Assembly (NCBI RefSeq): GCF_000294775.2
Contig: NZ_CP015506.1
Span: 2,021,501-2,085,500 of the forward strand
From: Cytobacillus oceanisediminis 2691
GTDB lineage: Bacteria > Bacillota > Bacilli > Bacillales > Cytobacillaceae
DNA length: 64,000 nucleotides
Direction: 5' to 3'
Positions within the stretch are counted from its first letter, which is position 1, and every line of letters starts with the position of its first letter. Both the position numbers and the translations under genes were made by a program. Below, one piece after another: positions 35,261-43,081 of the stretch. The notes below the pieces were generated by a model, which was not told the origin of the DNA, did not search any database, and saw only the letters and a program-made list of their open reading frames with translations.

Positions 35261-38002
35261 ATGAAACAATCATTAAATCAAGTAAATGTTTATTCTGTAA
35301 CAACTGATGTATTTTTTTCTAGAGAAGAAATGAAGTTGAAGGTATTAAAGGATAGGTTGCATGATCTGAAAAGGTTAAGTAAAGAAAAGAGTAGTATTCA
35401 AGTAGAAATTGCTTCGTTAAAAGATGACTCAATTATTGAAAATAACGAACATAAAAAGAACATAATGATTAATCAGATAGCATCCAAAGAAAGGCAGTTG
35501 GAATATCTGGCCTATTTAGAAGAAGAGGTATTCAAAGGTGAAAAGCCAACAAAAGCAGGACTCAAACGGGATTTAAAGGAAATGATTAAGCAACATGAAG
35601 ATGTAAGAATACTCAATCCTTTAAGGTTGAATATTAGTCAAGTAATTTCCTTGTTTGAATCTCCACTTACTCGAAAATTAGAAATGGAAAAGAATAAGTT
35701 GTCAGAAAAAATTATTGTTGTTGAGGTATTCAATTATGAAATTTTCGATAGCATTCTTGATAAGGGATTCAAATTTAGGAACAAGGAGTTTGTCTATTGG
35801 TCATCATCAAGTGGTCAGATTCGTGACAAGAAAGCATTTTTCATCGAAAAAGAGGCTTGGAGTAATATTGAAAATTCCATTACTGCTGGGTTAACTGATG
35901 TTGATATTAATAATAATGGCGGTATGTCGGTTAATAAGTACCTCGCATATAAAGCGTTGGCTTCAAGTGCAAGTTATAAGTGGAAAAATTTCAATATTGA
36001 TAAGTGCATCGTTGTGGATGATGTAGCAGTCTCTTTAGAAGGAAGAACAGTTGATTTCATTAGCAGAGAAACATTTGAGATTGAAAGGACGAACGAGAAG
36101 TCGATTGAATTAGAAATTACAGACGGAGCTGGGATGATGCTCCCGCAAGTGAGTGAAAAACTGTTTGGAATAGGTGTACATAAAAATATGCAATTTAGAT
36201 TGCCTTGGATGAAGGGCTGCCTATCTGCTGTACCATTTTTAGATTATAAAGAGAATCCTGTTGTCACAGATATTTATGGTAAAGAGTGGAATTTAAAGGA
36301 TTCGGGAATTGAGATCGTATTTTTCAAGTCCCAGTTTAAAATGTGGAAACATTTTATTAATAAGGATAACCCAAAGGAGAGTTGGAAGAAATACCAGGTT
36401 AACTTTAAGAAATACAATTGTGAAGCTTCATTTATGAATGTTGAAGAGGATAATATCCCTAATGCTAAAACCAATTATCAGTATCTGCAATCACTAGTTA
36501 ATATCAGCGATAGTGATTTAATGGAAATAGCTGATTTAACTAATGAGGAATTGCAGAATTTAGGATCAGATGCAGATACAATGCTAAGGGTGTTAGGTGC
36601 TTCAGATGACAATGATAATAAAAATGAATTTCAACAAGCCCTGAATCTTTACCCTGCGTTACTAAATGATAAGAATACTAAGAAGAGCCTCAAGGATAAA
36701 AAGGAAAAGATTCTTGAGGAAGCGATGGCAGGTAAAGTTAATCTTGAAGGTAAGTATACATACGCTCTTCCTGATTGGTATGCAGTAATGGAGAATATTT
36801 TTGATGGTATTGATAATCCTAAAGGGTTACTTGGTAAAGCTGAAGTCTCATGCTCCCTGTATGGTGAGTCAAAGGTAGACTTATTAAGGAGTCCAGCTTT
36901 ATCGTTTGAGCATGTTATCCGCCAAAACAGGCGGTCGGAAAAGATGACTAAATGGTATATCACAAAAGGAGTCCATGTCTCGGCAGACGATGCAGCAATA
37001 TCAAAAATCCTAATGTGTGATTATGATGGCGATAAGCTTCTTATAAGTCCATCAAAAACCCTAATAAGAGTGGCGGAGGAGCATATCAAATTGTTAGATG
37101 TAGTCCCATTAGAGTATGAAATGGGCGTATCAGAACCAAAATTAATTAACAGTGCTAATATATTTGAGAGCCTTAAAGCAGCATTTAAAGCCAATATCGG
37201 AATCATCTCAAACAACCTAACGAAATTATATAATAAGGAGAACTTCGATGTTAAAAAAGATTACGAATTGGTCAAAAAATTGACCTCTTACAATAATCAT
37301 GTGATTGATATGGCTAAAACTTTGGATGAGGTTAAGTTACCGAGCGAAGTTAAAGAGGAATGGAATTATTACTGCAAGGAAAAACTTCCCTACTTCTTTA
37401 TTCAGGCAAAAGGTAAGCCGGAAAGCAAAGTAAACAAAAAAAACGATAAGGTTGTTAATCGACTTCAAGACTTCATCATCAACAGACGAATTACCTTTAA
37501 AAGCGTTGTTGAACAATTTGACTATAAGTATTTAATGTGGACTCCAAACATTAAAGAGAATGCATTTGTTATTGATGAAGAGACAGACAGCAAAATCATT
37601 GAGAAGTATACTGCACTGGACACCAACAAGAGATATTACATAAATGATGAAGCAGAAACTAAAGATGGAAAGAAACCATACATCTATACTCAAATTAGAG
37701 AGGAATTACTATCAATTCATCCAGAAGCGCAAGAGGTTTCAGATGTACTAGTTAGATTCCTTTTCGGTAAAAAGGACAGTGAGTACAAGAAGACGTTATT
37801 TGAATCATTTGGAGTAGAAGTTGTTGATGCTATTAGGAAGAATGTGCATTCAGAAATCAATTGTAGAGCATGTGGAGAGCTGATTCCAACACCTGAGCAA
37901 AGACAAATCAGGTGCGATAGTTGTCAGAAAGCGTACAGGAAGAGACTTGACGCAGAACGGAAAAGGAAGACTAGGAAAATATTAAAAGAAATGTCCGCAT
38001 GA
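35261..38002 (+). CDS. Single-subunit RNA polymerase-like protein (YonO/QDE-1 superfamily)
   Basis: 913 residues. Two double-psi beta-barrel signatures appear in the order known for QDE-1/RdRp-type and SPbeta YonO polymerases. The first barrel is TDGAGMM at 287-293, then QFR (Gln311, Arg313) and MKG (Lys318), matching the DGxG...QxR...KG pattern. The second barrel is CDYDGDKLLI with D587-Y-D589-G-D591, the Mg2+-binding DxDGD. Residues ~20-110 look like a coiled coil. The C-terminus has a zinc ribbon (C868, C871, C885, C888) and a basic tail. YonO is a DNA-dependent RNA polymerase that transcribes late phage genes. This gene lies just before the late region, so the same role is likely (inference). 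Start ATG behind AGAGGAG. Confidence 0.82.
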   Translation: MKQSLNQVNVYSVTTDVFFSREEMKLKVLKDRLHDLKRLSKEKSSIQVEIASLKDDSIIENNEHKKNIMINQIASKERQLEYLAYLEEEVFKGEKPTKAGLKRDLKEMIKQHEDVRILNPLRLNISQVISLFESPLTRKLEMEKNKLSEKIIVVEVFNYEIFDSILDKGFKFRNKEFVYWSSSSGQIRDKKAFFIEKEAWSNIENSITAGLTDVDINNNGGMSVNKYLAYKALASSASYKWKNFNIDKCIVVDDVAVSLEGRTVDFISRETFEIERTNEKSIELEITDGAGMMLPQVSEKLFGIGVHKNMQFRLPWMKGCLSAVPFLDYKENPVVTDIYGKEWNLKDSGIEIVFFKSQFKMWKHFINKDNPKESWKKYQVNFKKYNCEASFMNVEEDNIPNAKTNYQYLQSLVNISDSDLMEIADLTNEELQNLGSDADTMLRVLGASDDNDNKNEFQQALNLYPALLNDKNTKKSLKDKKEKILEEAMAGKVNLEGKYTYALPDWYAVMENIFDGIDNPKGLLGKAEVSCSLYGESKVDLLRSPALSFEHVIRQNRRSEKMTKWYITKGVHVSADDAAISKILMCDYDGDKLLISPSKTLIRVAEEHIKLLDVVPLEYEMGVSEPKLINSANIFESLKAAFKANIGIISNNLTKLYNKENFDVKKDYELVKKLTSYNNHVIDMAKTLDEVKLPSEVKEEWNYYCKEKLPYFFIQAKGKPESKVNKKNDKVVNRLQDFIINRRITFKSVVEQFDYKYLMWTPNIKENAFVIDEETDSKIIEKYTALDTNKRYYINDEAETKDGKKPYIYTQIREELLSIHPEAQEVSDVLVRFLFGKKDSEYKKTLFESFGVEVVDAIRKNVHSEINCRACGELIPTPEQRQIRCDSCQKAYRKRLDAERKRKTRKILKEMSA

Positions 38003-38026
38003 GTTTTTTTAGATAAATACAAATAT

Positions 38027-38070
38027 GCCCATAAACCTTAGAGTCCCAAGGTATGTGGGCTTTTCTTTTT
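38027..38070 (+). terminator. Terminator of the RNA polymerase-like gene
   Basis: Stem gcccataaacctt / aaggtatgtgggc (one mismatch), then ttttcttttt. The rest of 38071-38377 has no ORF; it is AT-rich and contains two similar strings tgtactccct (38134) and tgtactgcct (38266). Confidence 0.8.
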
Positions 38071-38377
38071 ATTTGAGATAATGGTGTGTTAGGGGAGGCG
38101 AATACCAAGTCAATATATACAAGAATCGGCAGTGTACTCCCTCTTTATCTGCCATTTTTTATTTTTTTTATTAAAAAGATTAAACGATACCGTAATTTTA
38201 ATTTAACATAAGAAAAATTGGGATTCAAGTAGTTTTTTGAATTTGCATAAATAATTTAGTTTGAAATGTACTGCCTTCTCCCCAGTACTGATTGAACTGA
38301 ATTATTTTTGGAGATTCAAAGCAGGCATGTCGTGAGACACCCTTTCCATTAACTAAATCATAAGGGAGAAGTGAAAT

Positions 38378-39073
38378 ATGGGAAGAAGAAAATTAAAACC
38401 AAATAGAACTTTAATTGTTGGACAGCTAGTATATATTTATTTGCAAGGTGTTAATGCTCATGGGAGATATGCTTTAACGGATCTGAAGAGTTATCTAAAA
38501 TTTAATCTTGGTCAATACATTTGGACTCATGACGGGAAAGGAATCTTAGGCGATCCGAACCGTCAAGGATATGCGGTTGCATGGGATAGTGAAAATAAGA
38601 AAAATATCAGTATGCATCGTTTGGTCTCAGGCAACAATTCCAGATTACATAGCGAGCATAAGAATGGGAATTCCCTTGATAATCGGTCAGATAATTTAAG
38701 GATAGCAACTGCAGATGAAAACAACAGGAATGTACCAGTAAGGAAAGATAATAAATTTGGCTATAAAAATGTTACTCAGCAAAATGGAAAGTATAGATGT
38801 TTTATTAAAGTTGATGGTACTAAGTATAATTTTGGAACTAACTACTCTAAGCCTGAGCAAGCTGCATTAGCTTATGATGAAGTTATGAAAAGGTTGTACC
38901 CTGAATTTACTATGTACAATAATGTTCCTTTAGATTTACTGACAAAAGATGAAATTGAGCAAGTATATAGGATTGTTGAGAAGCGTATTAAGCAAATAAA
39001 TAGTAAGTACAAGTTATATATTCCTGAATCCTTTAATCGTTATACTGATGCAGTTAGGGGAGCTAGTATCTAA
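38378..39073 (+). CDS. HNH endonuclease with AP2 DNA-binding domain
   Basis: 231 residues. The HNH motif is ISMHRLVSG ... SEHKNGNSLDNRSDNLRIAT ... NN, followed by an AP2-type domain (GYKNVTQQNGKYRCFIKV ... FGTNYSKPEQAALAYDEV). This pairing is typical of homing-type endonucleases of phages. GGGAGAAG precedes the ATG. No intron is seen around it, so it appears free-standing. Confidence 0.88.
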   Translation: MGRRKLKPNRTLIVGQLVYIYLQGVNAHGRYALTDLKSYLKFNLGQYIWTHDGKGILGDPNRQGYAVAWDSENKKNISMHRLVSGNNSRLHSEHKNGNSLDNRSDNLRIATADENNRNVPVRKDNKFGYKNVTQQNGKYRCFIKVDGTKYNFGTNYSKPEQAALAYDEVMKRLYPEFTMYNNVPLDLLTKDEIEQVYRIVEKRIKQINSKYKLYIPESFNRYTDAVRGASI

Positions 39074-39159
39074 TGGGGAAAAGGATTAAGTATAGTGTGG
39101 ATCAGTCAGGTGTTGTACATATCATAAAGCAAGATGATAAGAAGGAAATACATAAATGA
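39073..39159 (+). CDS. 28-residue peptide bridging two prophage genes
   Basis: ATG overlaps the preceding stop (TAATG) and its stop overlaps the next start (ATGA), so it is translationally coupled on both sides. AGGGGAG is upstream. Basic/mixed composition (MGKRIKYSVDQSGVVHIIKQ). Not recognised. Confidence 0.5.
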   Translation: MGKRIKYSVDQSGVVHIIKQDDKKEIHK

Positions 39160-40160
39160 TTAAGATTCTAGAATTGTTTGGGGGAATTGGAGCACCAAGG
39201 AAAGCATTAATTAATCTTGGTATTGATCACAAGGCTATTGATTATGTAGAGATTGATGAGAAGGCTGTTCGAGCTTATAACGCATTGTATGATAATAAAC
39301 ATAAGCCTCAAAGTGTAATCGGCTATAACCTTATGCCTGATATCTTAGTACATGGTTCTCCTTGTCAGGATTTTTCTCGTGCTGGTAAGCGTTTAGGTGG
39401 GAATGATGAAGATAAGACACGCAGCTCTCTGATGTGGGAAACTTTAAAAATCATTGAAAATCTGGGGTCATGGAAACCGAGGTTTGTAGTCTGGGAGAAT
39501 GTAAAAGGTGTACTCGATAAAGACATGATACATTCATTTAATAAGTACTTAAATGAAATGAGTCGATTAGGTTACACAAATAGCTTTGAAGTGCTTAATG
39601 CAATGGATTTTGGCATACCTCAGAAACGAGAAAGAGTTTTTACAGTATCCATATTAGGCAAAGAAACATTTGATTTTTCTAAGTTGGAGAAGTTGCAAAC
39701 CGGATCAATTAATGAGTTCTTGGAGAATAGCCCAGATGAAAAATACAATATAACTATTCCAAGTATGCTAAATAAAATTAAAGAATTAAATCCAATTGGA
39801 AATAGGAACTATAATCGTTTTTTAGATGTCATTGATACTCATTGTTGGACTATTTCAACAAGACAAGATAGGTGTCCAAATGCAGGGATTATTAAATTAA
39901 AGGATGGGCAGTATCGATATTTAACTGAACGTGAATGTTGGAGGCTAATGGGTTTTACTGATGATGATTTTGATGAGGTGCTAAAAGAGTATCCAGGTAG
40001 AAGAAATAATAAAAATTCTACCTTATACAAATTAGCTGGGAACAGTATTGTAGTAAATGTATTAGAGGCAATATTTAAAGTTTTATTAGAATTATATACA
40101 TACCAGGTTAAAGATGGTGTTGCAGTAAATGTTGCTTATAAGGAAGATAAGAAGAAATAA
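39156..40160 (+). CDS. DNA (cytosine-5) methyltransferase, orphan
   Basis: 334 residues. Motif I LELFGGIGAPRKAL, motif IV HGSPCQDFSRAGKR with the catalytic Cys, motif VI WENVKGVL, motif VIII PQKRERVFTV, motif IX RYLTERECWRLMGF and motif X YKLAGNSIVVNVLEAI are all present and in order. No restriction gene lies beside it, so it probably protects phage DNA or acts as a solitary methyltransferase. The target sequence cannot be read from the protein. Confidence 0.93.
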   Translation: MIKILELFGGIGAPRKALINLGIDHKAIDYVEIDEKAVRAYNALYDNKHKPQSVIGYNLMPDILVHGSPCQDFSRAGKRLGGNDEDKTRSSLMWETLKIIENLGSWKPRFVVWENVKGVLDKDMIHSFNKYLNEMSRLGYTNSFEVLNAMDFGIPQKRERVFTVSILGKETFDFSKLEKLQTGSINEFLENSPDEKYNITIPSMLNKIKELNPIGNRNYNRFLDVIDTHCWTISTRQDRCPNAGIIKLKDGQYRYLTERECWRLMGFTDDDFDEVLKEYPGRRNNKNSTLYKLAGNSIVVNVLEAIFKVLLELYTYQVKDGVAVNVAYKEDKKK

Positions 40161-40179
40161 ATACATAAATTCATAAAAA

Positions 40180-40204
40180 AGAGGATGATGATTACACATC
40201 CTCT
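40180..40204. terminator. Hairpin between converging methyltransferase and minus-strand gene
   Basis: gaggatg / catcctc with a T run on the minus strand. Confidence 0.65.
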
Positions 40205-40221
40205 CCTTGATAATACTCTAA

Positions 40222-40446
40222 CTATCTACTCATCTTACTAAGTAAATCAGCATCTATAAGGTTCTTTATAGTGTAAACATCCGAACTTTCACAGTATGCT
40301 GCAAGAGCATAATACTTTGCGAATACTCCTTCTACTTCTTCTTCAGGTATTCCATAATTTCTTAAGTGAAGATTTGTTAATTCCATTGCCACATCAAACT
40401 TATTTCTTTGTATCGGAGTAGGTTTAACTTTAACTGTTTCAGCCAT
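40222..40446 (-). CDS. Small hypothetical protein
   Basis: 74 residues, helical (NKFDVAMELTNLHLRNYGIPEEEVEGVFAKYYALA). ATG 40446 follows GAGGTG. It is a lone minus-strand gene inside the rightward block, as expected for a lysogenically expressed gene. Not recognised. Confidence 0.65.
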   Translation of the reverse strand: MAETVKVKPTPIQRNKFDVAMELTNLHLRNYGIPEEEVEGVFAKYYALAAYCESSDVYTIKNLIDADLLSKMSR

Positions 40447-40573
40447 TTGTTTCACCTCACTTTCTACTAAATTATAACATTAAATTACATAATAGGCGCA
40501 TAATAATGGTAATTGTGAGAGGAATTCCCTTTAAGTATGTCGAATTGAGTAGGTAGAAAGGAGGGTCATTCTT

Positions 40574-40960
40574 ATGGCGTGGAGAGAAGATTTTTATAAT
40601 AAAGTAAGAAAAGAAAAACTTGGGCAATCAATGAAAACATATGAGGATGTAATTAATTTTATCAAAAATGAGTTTACTAAATTAGCAGAACCCATTAAAT
40701 CAGATACTTCAATTGATGAAACTAAGGGTTACTACACCTTCAGTGTTTTGGATAAAAATCTTGAAATCAATAATGAACGTAATAAAATCATTTTTTATAA
40801 AAATATTATTGACCCAGAAGGAAGAGATGCAGCTTTAAAATTTAATGAGTTCTCTTTGGTTGACGGTATTTACTGTGTGATGATTGATAATCATCCTGTA
40901 AAGATTGATGAAACCATTATTGATAGTATTTTTAAGAAAGCATTTTATTTACAAGGTTAA
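40574..40960 (+). CDS. Hypothetical prophage protein
   Basis: 128 residues; mixed alpha/beta, DGIYCVMIDNHPVKIDETII near the end. AAAGGAGGG precedes the ATG at a slightly long distance. Followed by its own terminator. Not recognised. Confidence 0.65.
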   Translation: MAWREDFYNKVRKEKLGQSMKTYEDVINFIKNEFTKLAEPIKSDTSIDETKGYYTFSVLDKNLEINNERNKIIFYKNIIDPEGRDAALKFNEFSLVDGIYCVMIDNHPVKIDETIIDSIFKKAFYLQG

Positions 40961-40968
40961 TAATACTA

Positions 40969-40994
40969 AGGCATCCTTTCGAGGGTGCTTTTTA
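40969..40994 (+). terminator. Terminator hairpin
   Basis: gcatcct / agggtgc with a ttcg tetraloop and T run. Confidence 0.75.
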
Positions 40995-41017
40995 ATGCAT
41001 AAGAAAAAGCCCATATT

Positions 41018-41119
41018 TCAGGGCTTCCTTCTCGCCGGAATGAAGAAGACAAATATAGGCACGGCATTTACCTTTATAGTCAATAACTCCATTCCAACTT
41101 CCATAATCATATTAAGCAT
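41018..41119 (-). CDS. 33-residue hydrophobic peptide, possible type I toxin-like product
   Basis: The minus-strand ORF reads MLNMIMEVGMELLTIKVNAV then PIFVFFIPARRKP: a short hydrophobic stretch with a basic end. GGGGG lies 9 bases before the ATG, and a hairpin agccc / gggct with T run (41005-41025) overlaps the 3' end, making a compact transcription unit. A conserved-looking hairpin cgcc-atga-aggcg lies upstream. The features resemble small type I toxins, but no family is recognised. Confidence 0.4.
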   Translation of the reverse strand: MLNMIMEVGMELLTIKVNAVPIFVFFIPARRKP

Positions 41120-41295
41120 TATGTCATACCCCCAAATTTAAAGTCGCCATGAAGGCGCTAGGCAGCCACCTCATGTTTTAAATTGGGATTAGTTAAATAG
41201 TATCATATTTTCCAATTGTCGAAAACTATTAGTTTCTAATTACTTCCAAAGAACAAATGTTTGTGATAGGTTTGTACTAAGGGAGAGTGATTAAA

Positions 41296-41499
41296 GTGAA
41301 ATTGATAACAAAATTCAAAGATGGAGCAACAGTTACGCTTGATGGATGGAATGTAGATAGTTCTCATAAAGGGGATTTACTTCAATATATTAAAGATTCA
41401 AAGAAAAAAAATGTCCCGATATTGGTTACTGATGATAAAGGTGAACAATATGAGCGAACATGGGATGATGTATACTCTATAGAAATAATACTTGACTAA
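41296..41499 (+). CDS. Small hypothetical prophage protein
   Basis: 67 residues from the GTG at 41296, chosen because GGGAGAG lies 8 bases upstream; GTG 41287 is too close to it. Contains LLQYIKDSKKKNVPILVTDD. A hairpin with T run follows (41505-41533). Not recognised. Confidence 0.6.
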   Translation: MKLITKFKDGATVTLDGWNVDSSHKGDLLQYIKDSKKKNVPILVTDDKGEQYERTWDDVYSIEIILD

Positions 41500-41564
41500 A
41501 TGCTAGGCACCTGAATTAAGGGTGTCTTTTTTATTGCCTAAATTTAAGGAGAGATGAGAAGGTG

Positions 41565-41645
41565 ATGTTAACAATGGTGTTATTTGCGAGTGCTGCTGGC
41601 TGTATATACCTTTTTAATAAGGGTGAGAAGAAATGCAGGCATTAA
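41565..41645 (+). CDS. 26-residue membrane peptide
   Basis: MLTMVLFASAAGCIYLFNKG then a basic end; one hydrophobic segment. A ribosome-site-like AAGGAGAG lies a little far upstream. Its 3' end overlaps the next small gene. Function unknown. Confidence 0.4.
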   Translation: MLTMVLFASAAGCIYLFNKGEKKCRH

Positions 41646-41764
41646 TTGAGGATACTCAGGTGTTAGTGAGTCAGTCTGAAGATAGGTTAAAGAAGATCCA
41701 GGAATTAAAACAAAAAGAGTTGAGATTGCTTGAAGAGATGAAGGAGTTATTGAAGGAGAGATAG
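41633..41764 (+). CDS. 43-residue coiled-coil protein
   Basis: MQALIEDTQVLVSQSEDRLK, then repeated charged heptads. GGGTGAG precedes the ATG. It overlaps its upstream neighbour and is 2 bases from the next gene, so it belongs to the packaging-region operon. Confidence 0.5.
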   Translation: MQALIEDTQVLVSQSEDRLKKIQELKQKELRLLEEMKELLKER

Positions 41765-41766
41765 GA

Positions 41767-42078
41767 ATGAGGAAAGATGATTTAGCAAGAAAGTTATTTG
41801 GTGATAAGGATTATTTCACACATTCATTTACAAACAAAGTAAAAGAATTAGAGAATCAGCTACATGTACATGATGATAATCATTTGTTCGGATGGTACTC
41901 GGATATTATTGTAGGGTATTTAGAACATCTTGAAAAATGTATAGTTGCCATGAAGGAAAAGGCTGCTAAGATTAATCAGAAGAGTAATGATGAGTGGGAA
42001 GAAGATGATTATGTAAAGGTTATAAATGATTGTGGGGAAGTACATAGGGTGTATTGTAAGAATGCTAAAGAGCTGTAG
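41767..42078 (+). CDS. Hypothetical prophage protein
   Basis: 103 residues, helical and charged; DDYVKVINDCGEVHRVYCKN at the end. GAAGGAGAG precedes the ATG. It overlaps the start of the HNH gene. Not recognised. Confidence 0.62.
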   Translation: MRKDDLARKLFGDKDYFTHSFTNKVKELENQLHVHDDNHLFGWYSDIIVGYLEHLEKCIVAMKEKAAKINQKSNDEWEEDDYVKVINDCGEVHRVYCKNAKEL

Positions 42079-42460
42079 TTACTGTGGAAGAATCCATGGT
42101 ATTAAGCATCAATGTTCCAGTAAGCCTACACGTAATAACAAAGTGTCAAAGGCGGATAGGTTTCGATCCACATCCAGTTGGCAGCGTAAAAGGAAACAGG
42201 TAAGAGAAGATAGGGATCTGCATATGTGCCAGGTTTGTATTAGAGAATTGTATGATACCCAGATCAAGTATAACTATGAGAATATACAAGTCCATCATAT
42301 CATTCCGTTAAATGATCCTGAAGGATGGGACAAGAGGCTTGATGAGAACTATCTTATTAGTCTTTGTTATTACCATCATTGCTTGGCTGAAGATGGAGAG
42401 ATACCAAGGGAAGAGTTGCTGCAGGTAGTTAAGGAACAAGAGGAGAAAAATTCTTATTAA
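42062..42460 (+). CDS. HNH endonuclease of the packaging module
   Basis: 132 residues. Zinc-type Cys pairs (CSYCGRIHGIKHQC; MCQVC) and the HNH core VHHIIPLNDPEGWDKRLDEN ... SLCYYHHCLAE. In HK97-type phages such HNH proteins sit directly before the terminase and assist DNA packaging cleavage. I start at ATG 42062, giving a 17-base overlap with the preceding gene; the longer frame from 42026 lacks a ribosome site. Confidence 0.85.
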   Translation: MLKSCSYCGRIHGIKHQCSSKPTRNNKVSKADRFRSTSSWQRKRKQVREDRDLHMCQVCIRELYDTQIKYNYENIQVHHIIPLNDPEGWDKRLDENYLISLCYYHHCLAEDGEIPREELLQVVKEQEEKNSY

Positions 42461-42592
42461 AATATCCCCCCTACTTTGAGTTTGAGAAAAAATAAAAAGT
42501 TCCCACACCGACCGGTCCCCTACGGTCATAAAATCTTCCGAAATGGGCTATTTTGGGATGATAAGAATCTTATAGAAAGGCAGGTGATTTAT

Positions 42593-43081
42593 GTGGCAAG
42601 AGCATCTAAACCAGTGGATTTACAAAGTGCACATTTGTCAAAAGAGGAATACACAAAAAGAAAGCAAGCTGAACAAAAATTGAAAGGTAATGATGGCTTA
42701 GTCTATAAACCACCAAAACACCTTTCTAATGATGAAAAGAAGTTATATCGTTTCTTAGTTAAAGAGCTTAAGGAAAGTAATATATTAAACAACTTGGACA
42801 TTACAATCTTAGAAACCACAGTGGATGCAATTATAAAGATGCAGGAATGTAAGCAGTTATTAGACGAGCATGGTTTAGTTATTACAAAAACAGATGGAAC
42901 ATTAGTAAGAAATCCGGCAAGCATAATTTATAAAGATTATAATGTCATTTTCAATAAGTGTTGTATGGAATTGGGTCTTTCTCCTTCATCTAGGTCAAAA
43001 TTAGCTGTACTTAATGTTAAGAACGAACAAGACAATCAAGATCCACTTCTCCAAGTGTTAAATGGTGATGTAAATGGATAG
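42593..43081 (+). CDS. terS: Terminase small subunit (P27 family)
   Basis: 162 residues from the GTG at 42593, which follows AGGTGA; the frame upstream (from 42476) reads an unlikely extension. P27-type pattern: PPKHLSNDEKKLYRFLVKEL, LETTVDAIIKMQECKQLL, then a LGLSPSSRSKLAVL C-terminal region. It recognises phage DNA for packaging. Overlaps the large subunit gene by eight bases. Confidence 0.87.
   Translation: MARASKPVDLQSAHLSKEEYTKRKQAEQKLKGNDGLVYKPPKHLSNDEKKLYRFLVKELKESNILNNLDITILETTVDAIIKMQECKQLLDEHGLVITKTDGTLVRNPASIIYKDYNVIFNKCCMELGLSPSSRSKLAVLNVKNEQDNQDPLLQVLNGDVNG

Noticed and set aside
38071..38377. Possible group I intron around the HNH-AP2 gene
   Set aside because: The flanking genes are not split parts of one protein, and no conserved intron core was recognised. 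The endonuclease is taken as free-standing.
40905..41141. 78-codon plus-strand ORF after the 40574 gene
   Set aside because: Runs through a terminator and overlaps the 3' end of a better-supported gene; no ribosome site.
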